DNA from: Halomonas daqiaonensis
GTDB taxonomy: Bacteria; Pseudomonadota; Gammaproteobacteria; Pseudomonadales; Halomonadaceae
NCBI RefSeq assembly: GCF_900109725.1
Contig: NZ_FOBC01000028.1
Span: 1-34,329 of the forward strand
Reading direction: 5' to 3'
Length of the DNA: 34,329 nt
Shown: one piece after another, positions 23,054 through 30,708 of the stretch
How the letters are laid out: every line of letters starts with the position of its first letter
How positions within the stretch are numbered: position 1 is the stretch's first letter
The notes under the pieces: model-generated
The model's input: only the letters and a program-made list of their open reading frames with translations
Database searches by the model: none
What the model was told of the DNA's origin: nothing
Program-made: the position numbers and the translations under genes

Positions 23054-25462
23054 ATGCAGCAGAACGCTGAACAGACCCTGAGTCTGCCCCTTTTGCCACT
23101 GCGCGATGTGGTCGTCTATCCGCAGATGGTCATTCCACTGTTCGTCGGCCGCGAGAAGTCGATCCAGGCGCTCGAGGCGGCCATGGAGGCCGACAAGCGC
23201 GTCCTGCTGGTGGCCCAGCGTGAGGCCAGCAAGGACGACCCCGATAACGAGGACATGTTCGCCATCGGCACCGTGGCCGAGATCATGCAGCTGCTCAAGC
23301 TGCCCGACGGTACCGTCAAGGTGCTGATCGAGGGTGAGTCCCGGGCCGACATCCGCGAGATCTTCGCCGTCGACGAGGGCTACAGCCGCGCCGAGGTGAG
23401 CCTGCGCGAGAGCGAACCGCTCAGCGAGCGCGAACAGGAGGCACTGGTGCGGGTACTGCTCAATCAGTTCGAGCAGTACGTGAAGATGTCGAAGAAGGTG
23501 CCCAACGAGGTGCTCAACTCGCTCTCCGGCATCGAGGATCCCAGCCGCCTGGTGGATACCATCTGTGCCCATCTGTCGCTGAAGATCGACGACAAGCAGC
23601 AGCTGCTGGAGATGGACCGGGTGCGCGACCGCATCGAGCACCTGATGGCGTTGATCGAGTCCGAGATCGACCTGCTGCAGGTGGAGAAGCGCATCCGCTC
23701 GCGGGTCAAGGAGCAGATGGAGAAGTCGCAGCGCGAGTACTATCTCAACGAGCAGATGAAGGCCATCCAGAAGGAGATGGGCGAGCTCGAGAACGTGCCC
23801 AACGAGGCCGAGAAGTACGAGCAGGCCATCGAGGAAGCCGGCATGCCCAAGGAGGCCCGCGAGAAGGCGCTCCAGGAGTTGGGCAAGCTGAAGATGATGT
23901 CGCCGCACTCCGCCGAGGCTACCGTGGTTCGCTCCTACCTGGATTGGCTGGTGGATGTGCCGTGGAAGAAGCGCACCCGCATCAAGCATGACCTGGTCCA
24001 CGCCCAGAAGGTGCTCGATGAGGACCACTACGGTCTCGATGAGGTCAAGGCGCGCATTCTCGAGTACCTGGCGGTGCACAAGCGGGTCAAGAAGCTCAAG
24101 GGGCCGGTACTCTGCCTGGTGGGGCCACCGGGGGTCGGCAAGACCTCGCTGGGGCAGTCCATTGCCCGGGCCACCAACCGCAAGTACGTGCGCCTGGCGC
24201 TGGGCGGGGTGCGAGACGAGTCCGAGATCCGGGGCCATCGTCGCACCTACATCGGCTCGCTGCCGGGCAAGATGATCCAGCGCATGGCCAAGGCCGGGGT
24301 CAAGAACCCGCTGTTCCTGCTCGACGAGGTCGACAAGGTCGGCATGGACCATCGTGGCGATCCCTCCTCGGCGCTGCTCGAGGTGCTGGATCCGGAGCAG
24401 AACAACACCTTCAGTGACCACTACCTGGAACTGGACTACGATCTCTCCGAGACGCTGTTCATCTGCACGGCCAACTCGATGAACATCCCTGGCCCGCTGC
24501 TCGATCGCATGGAGGTGATTCGCCTGCCGGGCTACACCGAGGACGAGAAGCTGGCCATCGCCCGGCGTTACCTGGTGCCCAAGCAGCTCAAGGCCAACGG
24601 CTTCAAGGAGGATGAGCTGTCGTTCTCCGATGACGCGCTGCTCGAGCTGATTCGCTACTACAGCCGTGAGGCCGGTGTGCGCGAACTGGAGCGCCAGATC
24701 GCCAAGGTATGCAGAAAGGTGCTGCGCGAGCGCCTCGAGAAGGAGAGCCAGGAGGGCGCCCAGGCGCCGGTGCTGTTGGCAGCCGCCGATATCGAGCCCT
24801 ATGCCGGCGTACGCCGCTACAGCTATGGCCTGGCCGATCAGGAAGACCAGGTTGGCCGGGTGACCGGCCTGGCCTGGACCTCGGTGGGCGGCGAGCTGCT
24901 CAACATCGAGTCGGTGATCACCCCCGGCAAGGGGCGTCTGGACAAGACCGGCTCGCTCGGCGACGTGATGAAGGAGTCGGTGAGTGCGGCACAGACCGTG
25001 GTGCGCGCCCGGGCACTGGCGCTAGGCATCGACCCGGAGCGCTTCGAGAAGGAGGACCTGCACATCCACGTCCCCGAGGGTGCCACGCCCAAGGACGGCC
25101 CCAGCGCGGGCGTCGCCATGGTGACGGCCATGGTATCGGCCTATACGGGGCGTCCGGTACGTTGTGACGTGGCCATGACCGGTGAGGTCAACCTTCGCGG
25201 CGAGGTGATGGCGATCGGCGGACTCAAGGAGAAATTGCTGGCCGCCAGGCGCGGTGGTATAAAGACCGTGTTGATACCCGAGGAAAACCGCCGCGACCTC
25301 AAGGAGGTTCCGGAGAATATCAAGGAAGCCCTCGATATTCGTCCAGTTTGCTGGATTGATGATGTCCTCGAGGTGGCTCTGGCCGAGAAGCCGGCGCCGA
25401 AAAAGGAGGAAACTCGGGCGGAAGACTCCACCTCCTCAGCGTCGATGGTCAGTACGCACTAA
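23054..25462 (+). CDS. lon: Lon ATP-dependent protease (La)
   Basis: Lon degrades misfolded and regulatory proteins in the cytoplasm. The 802-residue protein has the N-terminal substrate domain (LPLLPLRDVVVYPQMVIPL), a coiled-coil region near 190-265, the AAA+ domain with Walker A GPPGVGKT (357-364) and Walker B FLLDEVDKVG, and the C-terminal serine-lysine protease domain. The catalytic dyad is Ser684 (PKDGPSAGVAM) and Lys727 (GLKEKLLAA), with the same 43-residue spacing as Ser679/Lys722 of E. coli. The tail is short and serine/threonine rich (STSSASMVSTH). ATG 23054 begins the conserved start. hupB follows, as in many gammaproteobacteria. Confidence 0.98.
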   Translation: MQQNAEQTLSLPLLPLRDVVVYPQMVIPLFVGREKSIQALEAAMEADKRVLLVAQREASKDDPDNEDMFAIGTVAEIMQLLKLPDGTVKVLIEGESRADIREIFAVDEGYSRAEVSLRESEPLSEREQEALVRVLLNQFEQYVKMSKKVPNEVLNSLSGIEDPSRLVDTICAHLSLKIDDKQQLLEMDRVRDRIEHLMALIESEIDLLQVEKRIRSRVKEQMEKSQREYYLNEQMKAIQKEMGELENVPNEAEKYEQAIEEAGMPKEAREKALQELGKLKMMSPHSAEATVVRSYLDWLVDVPWKKRTRIKHDLVHAQKVLDEDHYGLDEVKARILEYLAVHKRVKKLKGPVLCLVGPPGVGKTSLGQSIARATNRKYVRLALGGVRDESEIRGHRRTYIGSLPGKMIQRMAKAGVKNPLFLLDEVDKVGMDHRGDPSSALLEVLDPEQNNTFSDHYLELDYDLSETLFICTANSMNIPGPLLDRMEVIRLPGYTEDEKLAIARRYLVPKQLKANGFKEDELSFSDDALLELIRYYSREAGVRELERQIAKVCRKVLRERLEKESQEGAQAPVLLAAADIEPYAGVRRYSYGLADQEDQVGRVTGLAWTSVGGELLNIESVITPGKGRLDKTGSLGDVMKESVSAAQTVVRARALALGIDPERFEKEDLHIHVPEGATPKDGPSAGVAMVTAMVSAYTGRPVRCDVAMTGEVNLRGEVMAIGGLKEKLLAARRGGIKTVLIPEENRRDLKEVPENIKEALDIRPVCWIDDVLEVALAEKPAPKKEETRAEDSTSSASMVSTH

Positions 25463-25490
25463 CAATAAATATCTCCCCATACCGAAGTCT

Positions 25491-25512
25491 AAACCCCGGT
25501 ATGGCGGGGTTT
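25491..25512 (+). terminator. Possible terminator hairpin after lon
   Basis: AAACCCCG and CGGGGTTT form a perfect 8-bp stem with a six-base loop 29 bases after the lon stop. The T residues are inside the stem and no T-run follows, so termination would be weak on this strand. Confidence 0.5.
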
Positions 25513-25527
25513 GGCAAGGAAGGTCGC

Positions 25528-25557
25528 TTGACAGATCTTTCACCGCATTGCTATAAA
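25528..25557 (+). promoter_or_regulatory. Strong sigma70 promoter of hupB
   Basis: TTGACA (25528-25533), an 18-base spacer and TATAAA (25552-25557) are close to the full sigma70 consensus and lie about 80 bases before the hupB start. Strong expression suits an abundant nucleoid protein. Confidence 0.85.
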
Positions 25558-25639
25558 CTAACGCTATGCTGTGATCGCGTCAGTCAGCCGAATGTATCGC
25601 CGATTAGGGCCATTTTTACGAAAAGTCAAGGGGTGAAGT

Positions 25640-25912
25640 GTGAACAAATCCGAGCTGGTCGAAGCCATTGCCGCGTCTGCCGATATTCCCAAGGCGGCCG
25701 CATCACGCGCACTGGATGCCATGGTCGATACCGTGACCGACAGCCTCAAGAAGGGTGACAGTGTTTCCCTGGTGGGTTTCGGTACCTTCCAGGTGAAGGA
25801 GCGCGCCGCCCGCACCGGCCGTAATCCGCAGACGGGTCAGCCGATCGAGATCAGTGCCGCCAAGGTGCCGAGTTTCAAGGCCGGCAAGGCGCTCAAGGAC
25901 TCCGTCAACTGA
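25640..25912 (+). CDS. hupB: DNA-binding protein HU-beta
   Basis: HU is a small dimeric nucleoid protein that bends DNA. The 90-residue length is exact for the family, and the sequence shows the helical N-terminus [11 protein letters not shown], the [24 protein letters not shown]-binding arm start and the intercalating proline region (NPQTGQPI). The position after lon identifies it as the hupB paralogue rather than hupA. Translation begins at GTG 25640, with AAGGGG in front. It has its own promoter and a very clear terminator, so it is probably a separate transcript. Confidence 0.97.
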   Translation: MNKSELVEAIAASADIPKAAASRALDAMVDTVTDSLKKGDSVSLVGFGTFQVKERAARTGRNPQTGQPIEISAAKVPSFKAGKALKDSVN

Positions 25913-25951
25913 GCCGACGGCGCCTGCCGCACCACTGACGGTTGGTTCCCT

Positions 25952-25990
25952 AACAGGCGCATCGCAGAAGCGATGCGCCTGTTCTTTATT
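25952..25990 (+). terminator. Rho-independent terminator of hupB
   Basis: A perfect 14-bp stem (AACAGGCGCATCGC with GCGATGCGCCTGTT, 25952-25965 and 25970-25983) with loop AGAA is followed by CTTTATT. This is the clearest terminator in the window. Confidence 0.92.
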
Positions 25991-26050
25991 GTGGCGCCCA
26001 TTTTCGGCCACGTTCAGCGTTGCGGGCGTCGCGTGATGCCTGGTGATGCG

Positions 26051-26056
26051 TATAAT
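26051..26056 (+). promoter_or_regulatory. Probable -10 element upstream of ppiD
   Basis: A consensus TATAAT lies 38 bases before the ppiD start and after the hupB terminator. No good -35 hexamer is present at 16-18 bases, so it may depend on an activator or another feature. Confidence 0.45.
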
Positions 26057-26094
26057 GTCCCGCGACCCGACTCACTTGATTCGCAGAGGCCTGC

Positions 26095-27915
26095 ATGCTG
26101 CAAAGTATTCGTGACCGCTCCAGGAGCTGGGGCGCGAAGATCATCATCGGTGCCGTGGTCGTGACCATGGCACTCTTCGGCGTGGAATCGCTGGTCGGGC
26201 TGCTGGGCAACAGCGGCGACGAGGTCGCCGAGGTCAACGGCGAGGTGATTACCCGTCAACAGCTGGAAATGGAAGTCCAGCGAGCGATCCGCAGCGGTCA
26301 GGTGCCGCCCGAGCAGGAGCGCGCCCTGCGGGTCGAGATGCTCGACATGCTGATCACGGACCGCCTGCTGACCCAGTATGCCAATGAGGGTGGCTTGCAT
26401 GTCTCCGAGGAACAGCTCGACCAGCTGATCGTGAATTTGCCAGAATTCCAGGACGCCAATGGTCGCTTCGACCGAGACGTGTTCCGCAATCGCCTCGCCA
26501 GTGCCGGCTTTACGCCGCTGACGTTTCGTCAGCAGCTACGTGTCGATGTTAAGCGCCAGCAGCTCCAGCAGGGCCTGGCGGTGAGTGACTTCACCCTTGA
26601 GGAAGAGCGCGAGCGCCTTGCCGCGCTGCAGCGCCAGACCCGCAGTTTCCGCTACCATGTCCTGGTGCCGGCGGATCTGGAATCGCCGCCCGAGGTCGAT
26701 GAGCAGGATCTGAACGCCTATTACGACGCCCACGAGGCGGATTACCGGCGCCCCGAGCAGGTCAAGCTGAACTATGTGGTGCTAGATCGCCAACAGATGG
26801 CCGAGGACGCCGAGGTCAGCGAGGAGGCACTGCGTGAGGCCTGGGAAGAAGGCGCCGCTGAGGCCGACCGCCGCGTGTCGCACATCATGGTTACCTTTGG
26901 AGATCAGCGCAGTCGTGAAGAGGCCCAGGCTCTTCTCGAGCAGGCTCAGGAGAGACTCGCCGAGGGCGAGGAGTTCGCCGAGCTCGCCGCCGATGTGTCC
27001 GAAGACACCTCCACCAGCGCTGCCGGTGGCGATCTGGGCGTGATCTCCCGCGGTTTCTTTGGCGAGGCGTTCGAGTCGGCGGCCTTTTCCCTGGACGAGG
27101 GCGAGGTGTCGGAGATCGTCGAGACCGACAATGGCCTGCACCTGATCAAGGTCACCGAGCTGGACCGCCCCTCCTTCGAGGAGAGCCGCGAACAGCTGCG
27201 TCGCCAGCTGGCCAGCGAACAGGTCAGCGACGCCTTCAATGAGCGGGCCCAGCGGCTGATCGACGACAGCTTCGCCGCCGATGATCTGGCCAGTGTGGCC
27301 GAGGACCTGGGACTGGAGCTGCAGCAGAGCGACTGGATCGGACGCGATGACGGTGAGGGTATGCTGTCCGAGCCGGGCGTGATGGAGCAGGCCTTCAGTG
27401 GCGATGTGCTGGAGGAGGGCTATAACAGCGAGGTTATCGAGCTGGACGCGGACCGCCGCCTGGTGCTGCGGGTGGCCGAGCATCGCGAGGCGACCACGCT
27501 GCCGCTGGACGCGGTTCGTGACGAAGTCGAGGCGGCGGTGCGCCGTGAGAAGACCCGAGAGGCGCTCATCGAGCTGGCCGCTGAACGCGTTGAGCGCCTG
27601 AGTGCTGGGGAATCTCTGGAGATCGACTGGCAGCAGGCCGAGGACGTGAGCCGCCAGGGCGGGAGCAATCTCTCCGATGCGCTGATCCAGGCGGCCTTCC
27701 GCCTGCCGCATCCCGAGGGTGACTCCCCGGTCTACGGCCATGCATTGGACGGCGAGCGGGTGATGTTGATCGCTTTGGACGAGGTGCAGCCCGGCGAGCC
27801 GAACGAGGAGGTCGAGTCCTTTGTGGCGCGCATGGCCGAGCGGCTGCGGGCCCAGGCGGCCATCCAGGGCCTGCTCGACGACCTGCGCGAGGAGGCGGAG
27901 ATCGAACGGCGATAA
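26095..27915 (+). CDS. ppiD: Periplasmic chaperone/peptidyl-prolyl isomerase PpiD
   Basis: PpiD is anchored in the inner membrane near the Sec translocon and helps exported proteins fold. The 606-residue protein has a short cytoplasmic start (MLQSIRDRSRSWGAK), one membrane anchor at about 17-37, a SurA-like N-terminal chaperone region (VNGEVITRQQLEMEVQR), and a parvulin domain at about 255-355 with HIMVTFGD, ADVSEDTSTSAAGGDLG and NGLHLIKVTE. The length is near that of E. coli PpiD (623). The middle and end are rich in Asp and Glu. It lies after hupB, as in E. coli, and ends in TAA before a terminator hairpin. Confidence 0.95.
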   Translation: MLQSIRDRSRSWGAKIIIGAVVVTMALFGVESLVGLLGNSGDEVAEVNGEVITRQQLEMEVQRAIRSGQVPPEQERALRVEMLDMLITDRLLTQYANEGGLHVSEEQLDQLIVNLPEFQDANGRFDRDVFRNRLASAGFTPLTFRQQLRVDVKRQQLQQGLAVSDFTLEEERERLAALQRQTRSFRYHVLVPADLESPPEVDEQDLNAYYDAHEADYRRPEQVKLNYVVLDRQQMAEDAEVSEEALREAWEEGAAEADRRVSHIMVTFGDQRSREEAQALLEQAQERLAEGEEFAELAADVSEDTSTSAAGGDLGVISRGFFGEAFESAAFSLDEGEVSEIVETDNGLHLIKVTELDRPSFEESREQLRRQLASEQVSDAFNERAQRLIDDSFAADDLASVAEDLGLELQQSDWIGRDDGEGMLSEPGVMEQAFSGDVLEEGYNSEVIELDADRRLVLRVAEHREATTLPLDAVRDEVEAAVRREKTREALIELAAERVERLSAGESLEIDWQQAEDVSRQGGSNLSDALIQAAFRLPHPEGDSPVYGHALDGERVMLIALDEVQPGEPNEEVESFVARMAERLRAQAAIQGLLDDLREEAEIERR

Positions 27916-27940
27916 GATCCGCCAAGCGCCGAGCTGCAAG

Positions 27941-27980
27941 CAAACCCCGAAGGTCTCGGCCTTTGGGGTTTGTGGTTTCT
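27941..27980 (+). terminator. Rho-independent terminator of ppiD
   Basis: CAAACCCCGAAGG (27941-27953) pairs with CCTTTGGGGTTTG (27960-27972), with one G-U pair and a six-base loop, followed by TGGTTTCTT. It lies 25 bases after the ppiD stop. Confidence 0.75.
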
Positions 27981-28001
27981 TGAGAGCATTCCACAGTGAC
28001 A

Positions 28002-28033
28002 GCCGCTTGGCCGCTTGGCCGCTTGGCCGCTTT
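28002..28033 (+). repeat. Four tandem copies of an octanucleotide (GCCGCTTG)
   Basis: Three exact copies of GCCGCTTG and a fourth ending in T run from 28002 to 28033. They lie between the ppiD terminator and the ribosome site TGGAG of the following GTPase gene. The repeat ends 27 bases before the ATG, so copy-number changes would alter the leader but not the reading frame. Confidence 0.9.
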
Positions 28034-28060
28034 ACTGCTTGACCTTTCTGGAGATCGCCG

Positions 28061-29086
28061 ATGTCCGCTCCTCTGACGAATGTGCCTGTCCACCTGGTTG
28101 CCGGGTTTCTGGGGAGCGGCAAGAGTACCTTGATCCGCCGACTGATCGAGCAGAAGCCCGAGGGGGAGCGTTGGGCGGTGGTGATCAACGAGTTCGGTCG
28201 AGTCGGGATCGACCAGGCGATGTTCGCCGAGCGCGATGACCTGGTGGTCAAAGGGCTACCGGGTGGCTGCCTCTGCTGCCAGCTGGCTTTCGTGCTTCAG
28301 ACCTCGCTGGTCACCCTGTTGCGTCGCTACCGGCCGGATCGGCTGATCATCGAGCCCTCGGGACTCGGGCATCCGGCAGGGCTGCTCGACGTGTTACGTG
28401 GTGAGGGCTTCGCCGGAGTGCTGGACGTCCGGGATATCATCACGCTGCTTGACCCGCGGCGCCTGGATGATCCGCGCGCCCGGCAGAACGAGACCTTCCG
28501 CGATCAGCTGGCCATGGCCGACGGGGTAGCCTTGACCATGACCGATCTGGCCACCGCCGATCAACGTCGGGCGGCGCGATCCTGGCTAGATGAATTATGG
28601 CCGGTCAAACGCTGGATCGCCGAGGCGCCCCATGGGGAGCTGCCGCTCTCCCTGCTGCTGGATGGTCGACGGCATTCAAGCTCTACGGATGCTGCTTCGT
28701 CCACTCACCAGGCGGCTCGTTCGGAAGCGGCGACACTGGTGCTGGAAGACGTCGAGCTTCACGAGCCGGAGCGTGGCAAGCCGCTGCGGGAGGAGGGTGC
28801 CTCGCTGGGGCATGCCACCCTCGGCTGGCGCTGGCACGCCTCCGAGATCTTCGACCTGGATCGGTTGACGACGCTGCTGGAGGCGCTGCCCGCCGGGCTT
28901 CGCGTGAAAGGTGTGCTGCATACGGAAGATGGCTGGAAGCTCTACAACCGCGCCGAAGGCACGGTCAGCCAGACCGAGACGGCCTGGCGGCGGGACTCGC
29001 GACTCGAACTGATCGGCGAGGCGGGCAGCCTGCCGGCAGCTGAGGAGTTGGAGGAGAAGCTGGCAGGTTGTCTGGTCAACCGATAA
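28061..29086 (+). CDS. COG0523/CobW-family metallochaperone GTPase
   Basis: This 341-residue G3E-family GTPase has the P-loop GFLGSGKST (residues 15-23), the metal-binding CxCC motif in GGCLCC (Cys70, Cys72, Cys73) that defines the COG0523 group, and a guanine-binding region where LTMTDLAT stands in place of the usual (N/T)KxD. The C-terminal CobW_C domain is present (GLRVKGVLHTEDGWKLYN). Members insert or deliver Zn, Co or Ni to enzymes such as nitrile hydratase, or act in zinc starvation (YeiR, ZigA). No partner metalloenzyme or Zur box is evident nearby, so the metal is undetermined. It has TGGAG before ATG 28061 and appears to be a single-gene transcript. Confidence 0.88.
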   Translation: MSAPLTNVPVHLVAGFLGSGKSTLIRRLIEQKPEGERWAVVINEFGRVGIDQAMFAERDDLVVKGLPGGCLCCQLAFVLQTSLVTLLRRYRPDRLIIEPSGLGHPAGLLDVLRGEGFAGVLDVRDIITLLDPRRLDDPRARQNETFRDQLAMADGVALTMTDLATADQRRAARSWLDELWPVKRWIAEAPHGELPLSLLLDGRRHSSSTDAASSTHQAARSEAATLVLEDVELHEPERGKPLREEGASLGHATLGWRWHASEIFDLDRLTTLLEALPAGLRVKGVLHTEDGWKLYNRAEGTVSQTETAWRRDSRLELIGEAGSLPAAEELEEKLAGCLVNR

Positions 29087-29097
29087 CGACTCGGTTC

Positions 29098-29140
29098 TTG
29101 CAGGAGCGCTCGGTTCGACCTCCCGACGTTCAGCGCGATT
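29098..29140 (+). repeat. REP-like unit between the CobW-type GTPase and lpxH
   Basis: The unit reads TTGCAGGAGCGCTCGGTTCG, then ends TTCAGCGCGATT, matching the units at 11375 and 17419. It fills almost the whole gap between the two convergent genes, and its last base is the final base of the lpxH stop codon. Confidence 0.75.
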
Positions 29141-29901
29141 CAGGAAAGAGAGAATGCCTGCAGCTTAGGCTCGCCACCGTCCTCGATGACAATCTCCCAG
29201 CCCTTGCCGGGCTGCCAGTCGCCCAGCACATAGCGCTTGGCCGGCTGGCCGTCGACCTCGAGCTCGTGCACCGCAGGTCGGTGGGTGTGGCCATGGATCA
29301 GCGTCGTGACGCCGTGCTCAGCCATTACCTTCACCACCTCCTCCGGGGTCACGTCCATGATGTCCTCGGCCTTGTTGGAGTTGGCCTCGCCGGATTGCTC
29401 ACGCAGCTGCCTGGCCAGGGCGATGCGGTCCTGGATCGGCATCGACATCACCTGCTCCTGCCACAGCGGGTTACGCGCCTGGGCCCGAAATGTCTGGTAG
29501 GCCTCGTCTAGGGTACAGAGGCTGTCGCCGTGCATCAGCAGGACCCGCTCGTCGCCGAGCGCCACCACGCTGGGGTCTGGTAGCAGGCTGGCACCGGCCT
29601 CATTGGCGAAACGCGCACCCAGCAAGAAGTCGCGATTGCCGTGCATCAGGTAGATTTCCGTGCCGCTCTCGGACAGGCGTCTGAGGGCAGCGGCGATGCG
29701 CGCCGCCAGAGCGGCGTTGCCGGTGGGGTCTTGATCGACGAGGTCGAGCAGGTCGTCGCCGATCCAGGCTTCGAAGAAGTCACCGAGAATATACAGGGAG
29801 TCACAGCCTTGGGCGCGCTCGTCCAGCCAGCTCAGGAACCCCTCGGTAATCTCGGGGGCGCCGGGGTGCAGGTGCAGGTCGGATATCAGAAGGGTTGTCA
29901 T
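29140..29901 (-). CDS. lpxH: UDP-2,3-diacylglucosamine diphosphatase
   Basis: LpxH cleaves UDP-2,3-diacylglucosamine to lipid X and UMP at the inner membrane surface, the fourth step of lipid A synthesis. The 253-residue calcineurin-like phosphoesterase shows the di-metal site as ISDLHLHP (Asp8, His10), LGDFFEAWIGDD, MHGNRDF, LMHGDS and LIHGHTHRP. ATG 29901 shares one base with the ppiB stop (TGATG) and is preceded by GGGAGAG. The GTG one codon upstream is less likely. It is therefore translationally coupled to ppiB. A REP-like unit abuts its stop. Confidence 0.95.
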   Translation of the reverse strand: MTTLLISDLHLHPGAPEITEGFLSWLDERAQGCDSLYILGDFFEAWIGDDLLDLVDQDPTGNAALAARIAAALRRLSESGTEIYLMHGNRDFLLGARFANEAGASLLPDPSVVALGDERVLLMHGDSLCTLDEAYQTFRAQARNPLWQEQVMSMPIQDRIALARQLREQSGEANSNKAEDIMDVTPEEVVKVMAEHGVTTLIHGHTHRPAVHELEVDGQPAKRYVLGDWQPGKGWEIVIEDGGEPKLQAFSLS

Positions 29902-30398
29902 CACTCTCCCTTGACGTAGGCCTTCTGGATGATCACGTCTTCGGCGGGAACGTCAGCGTGCATGCCGCGACGGGTGGTGGGCACAGCCTTGATCTTCTCG
30001 ACGACATCCATGCCGTCCACCACCTCGCCGAACACGCAGTAGCCCCAGCCCTGGATATTCTTGCCGCTGTGATTGAGAAAGTCGTTGTCGGCAATATTGA
30101 TGAAGAACTGGGCAGTGGCGGAGTGCGGGTCCTGGGTGCGGGCCATGGCCAGTGTGCCGGTGGTGTTCTTCAGGCCATTGTCGGCCTCGTTCTCGATCGG
30201 ATCACGAGTAGGTTTCTGATTGAAGTCGGTGTCGAAACCGCCCCCCTGGATCATGAAACCCGGGATCACGCGGTGGAAGAGGGTGCCATCGTAGAAGCCG
30301 TCGCGGACATACTGCTCGAAATTGGCGGCGGTCTTGGGTGCCTTGTCGTAGTTCAGCTCGACGGTGATGTCGCCGAAATTGGTCTGCAGTACGATCAT
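29901..30398 (-). CDS. ppiB: Cytoplasmic cyclophilin-type peptidyl-prolyl isomerase B
   Basis: The 165-residue protein is a single cyclophilin domain with the signatures [32 protein letters not shown] and [16 protein letters not shown], containing the catalytic arginine of FHR and the FFIN active-site segment. There is no signal peptide, which points to the cytoplasmic PpiB. ATG 30398 follows AGGA. The open frame extends through 30605, but that part is untranslated repeat-like sequence. lpxH follows with a one-base overlap. Confidence 0.95.
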   Translation of the reverse strand: MIVLQTNFGDITVELNYDKAPKTAANFEQYVRDGFYDGTLFHRVIPGFMIQGGGFDTDFNQKPTRDPIENEADNGLKNTTGTLAMARTQDPHSATAQFFINIADNDFLNHSGKNIQGWGYCVFGEVVDGMDVVEKIKAVPTTRRGMHADVPAEDVIIQKAYVKGE

Positions 30399-30432
30399 CA
30401 ATACGTTCCTGTGTGGTGTAAAGGTGGCTGCC

Positions 30433-30463
30433 TTGGCGTTGCCCATGGCTGTGACGCTATAAT
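30433..30463 (+). promoter_or_regulatory. Weak candidate promoter toward glnS
   Basis: TTGGCG (30433-30438) and a perfect TATAAT (30458-30463) are 19 bases apart, within the divergent ppiB-glnS gap. The leader to glnS would be about 240 bases long and would include the structured block at 30554-30616. The same A/T box could also serve the reverse strand for ppiB. Confidence 0.4.
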
Positions 30464-30553
30464 ACCGATTTTGCTGCGATTCGCGAAGCGAGTCCGCTTG
30501 AACCGGAGGCGTTAGACGTTGCCCGCGGCGAGGGGCGCCGGGGATAAGCCGAA

Positions 30554-30616
30554 GAGGAGGTCCTACGCCAGGGATGGCGTCGGTAGCGCCCAGGGATGGG
30601 TTCACAGCGCCTCCTC
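30554..30616. repeat. Structured intergenic block (nested hairpins) between ppiB and glnS
   Basis: The 310-base gap 30399-30708 contains no gene. Its centre has an outer stem GAGGAGG/CCTCCTC (30554-30560 and 30610-30616) enclosing a perfect hairpin ACGCCA-GGGA-TGGCGT (30565-30580) and a second copy of CAGGGATGG (30591-30599). From memory, similar blocks occur between genes in other Halomonadaceae, which would make it an interspersed repeat. That part is inference. Confidence 0.5.
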
Positions 30617-30708
30617 GCAGGCTTGTCGCCGGATCAGCCCCGAGCGGTGCAGGCTTTCTTCAATATCACCGGTACCCCCCTTCCAAACCAGAGGTCGTTT
30701 TCTCCGTC

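Noticed and set aside
30399..30605. N-terminal extension of ppiB, which would add about 69 residues
   Set aside because: Cyclophilin B begins at [11 protein letters not shown] with AGGA before it. The extension is proline-rich translation of the structured intergenic block.
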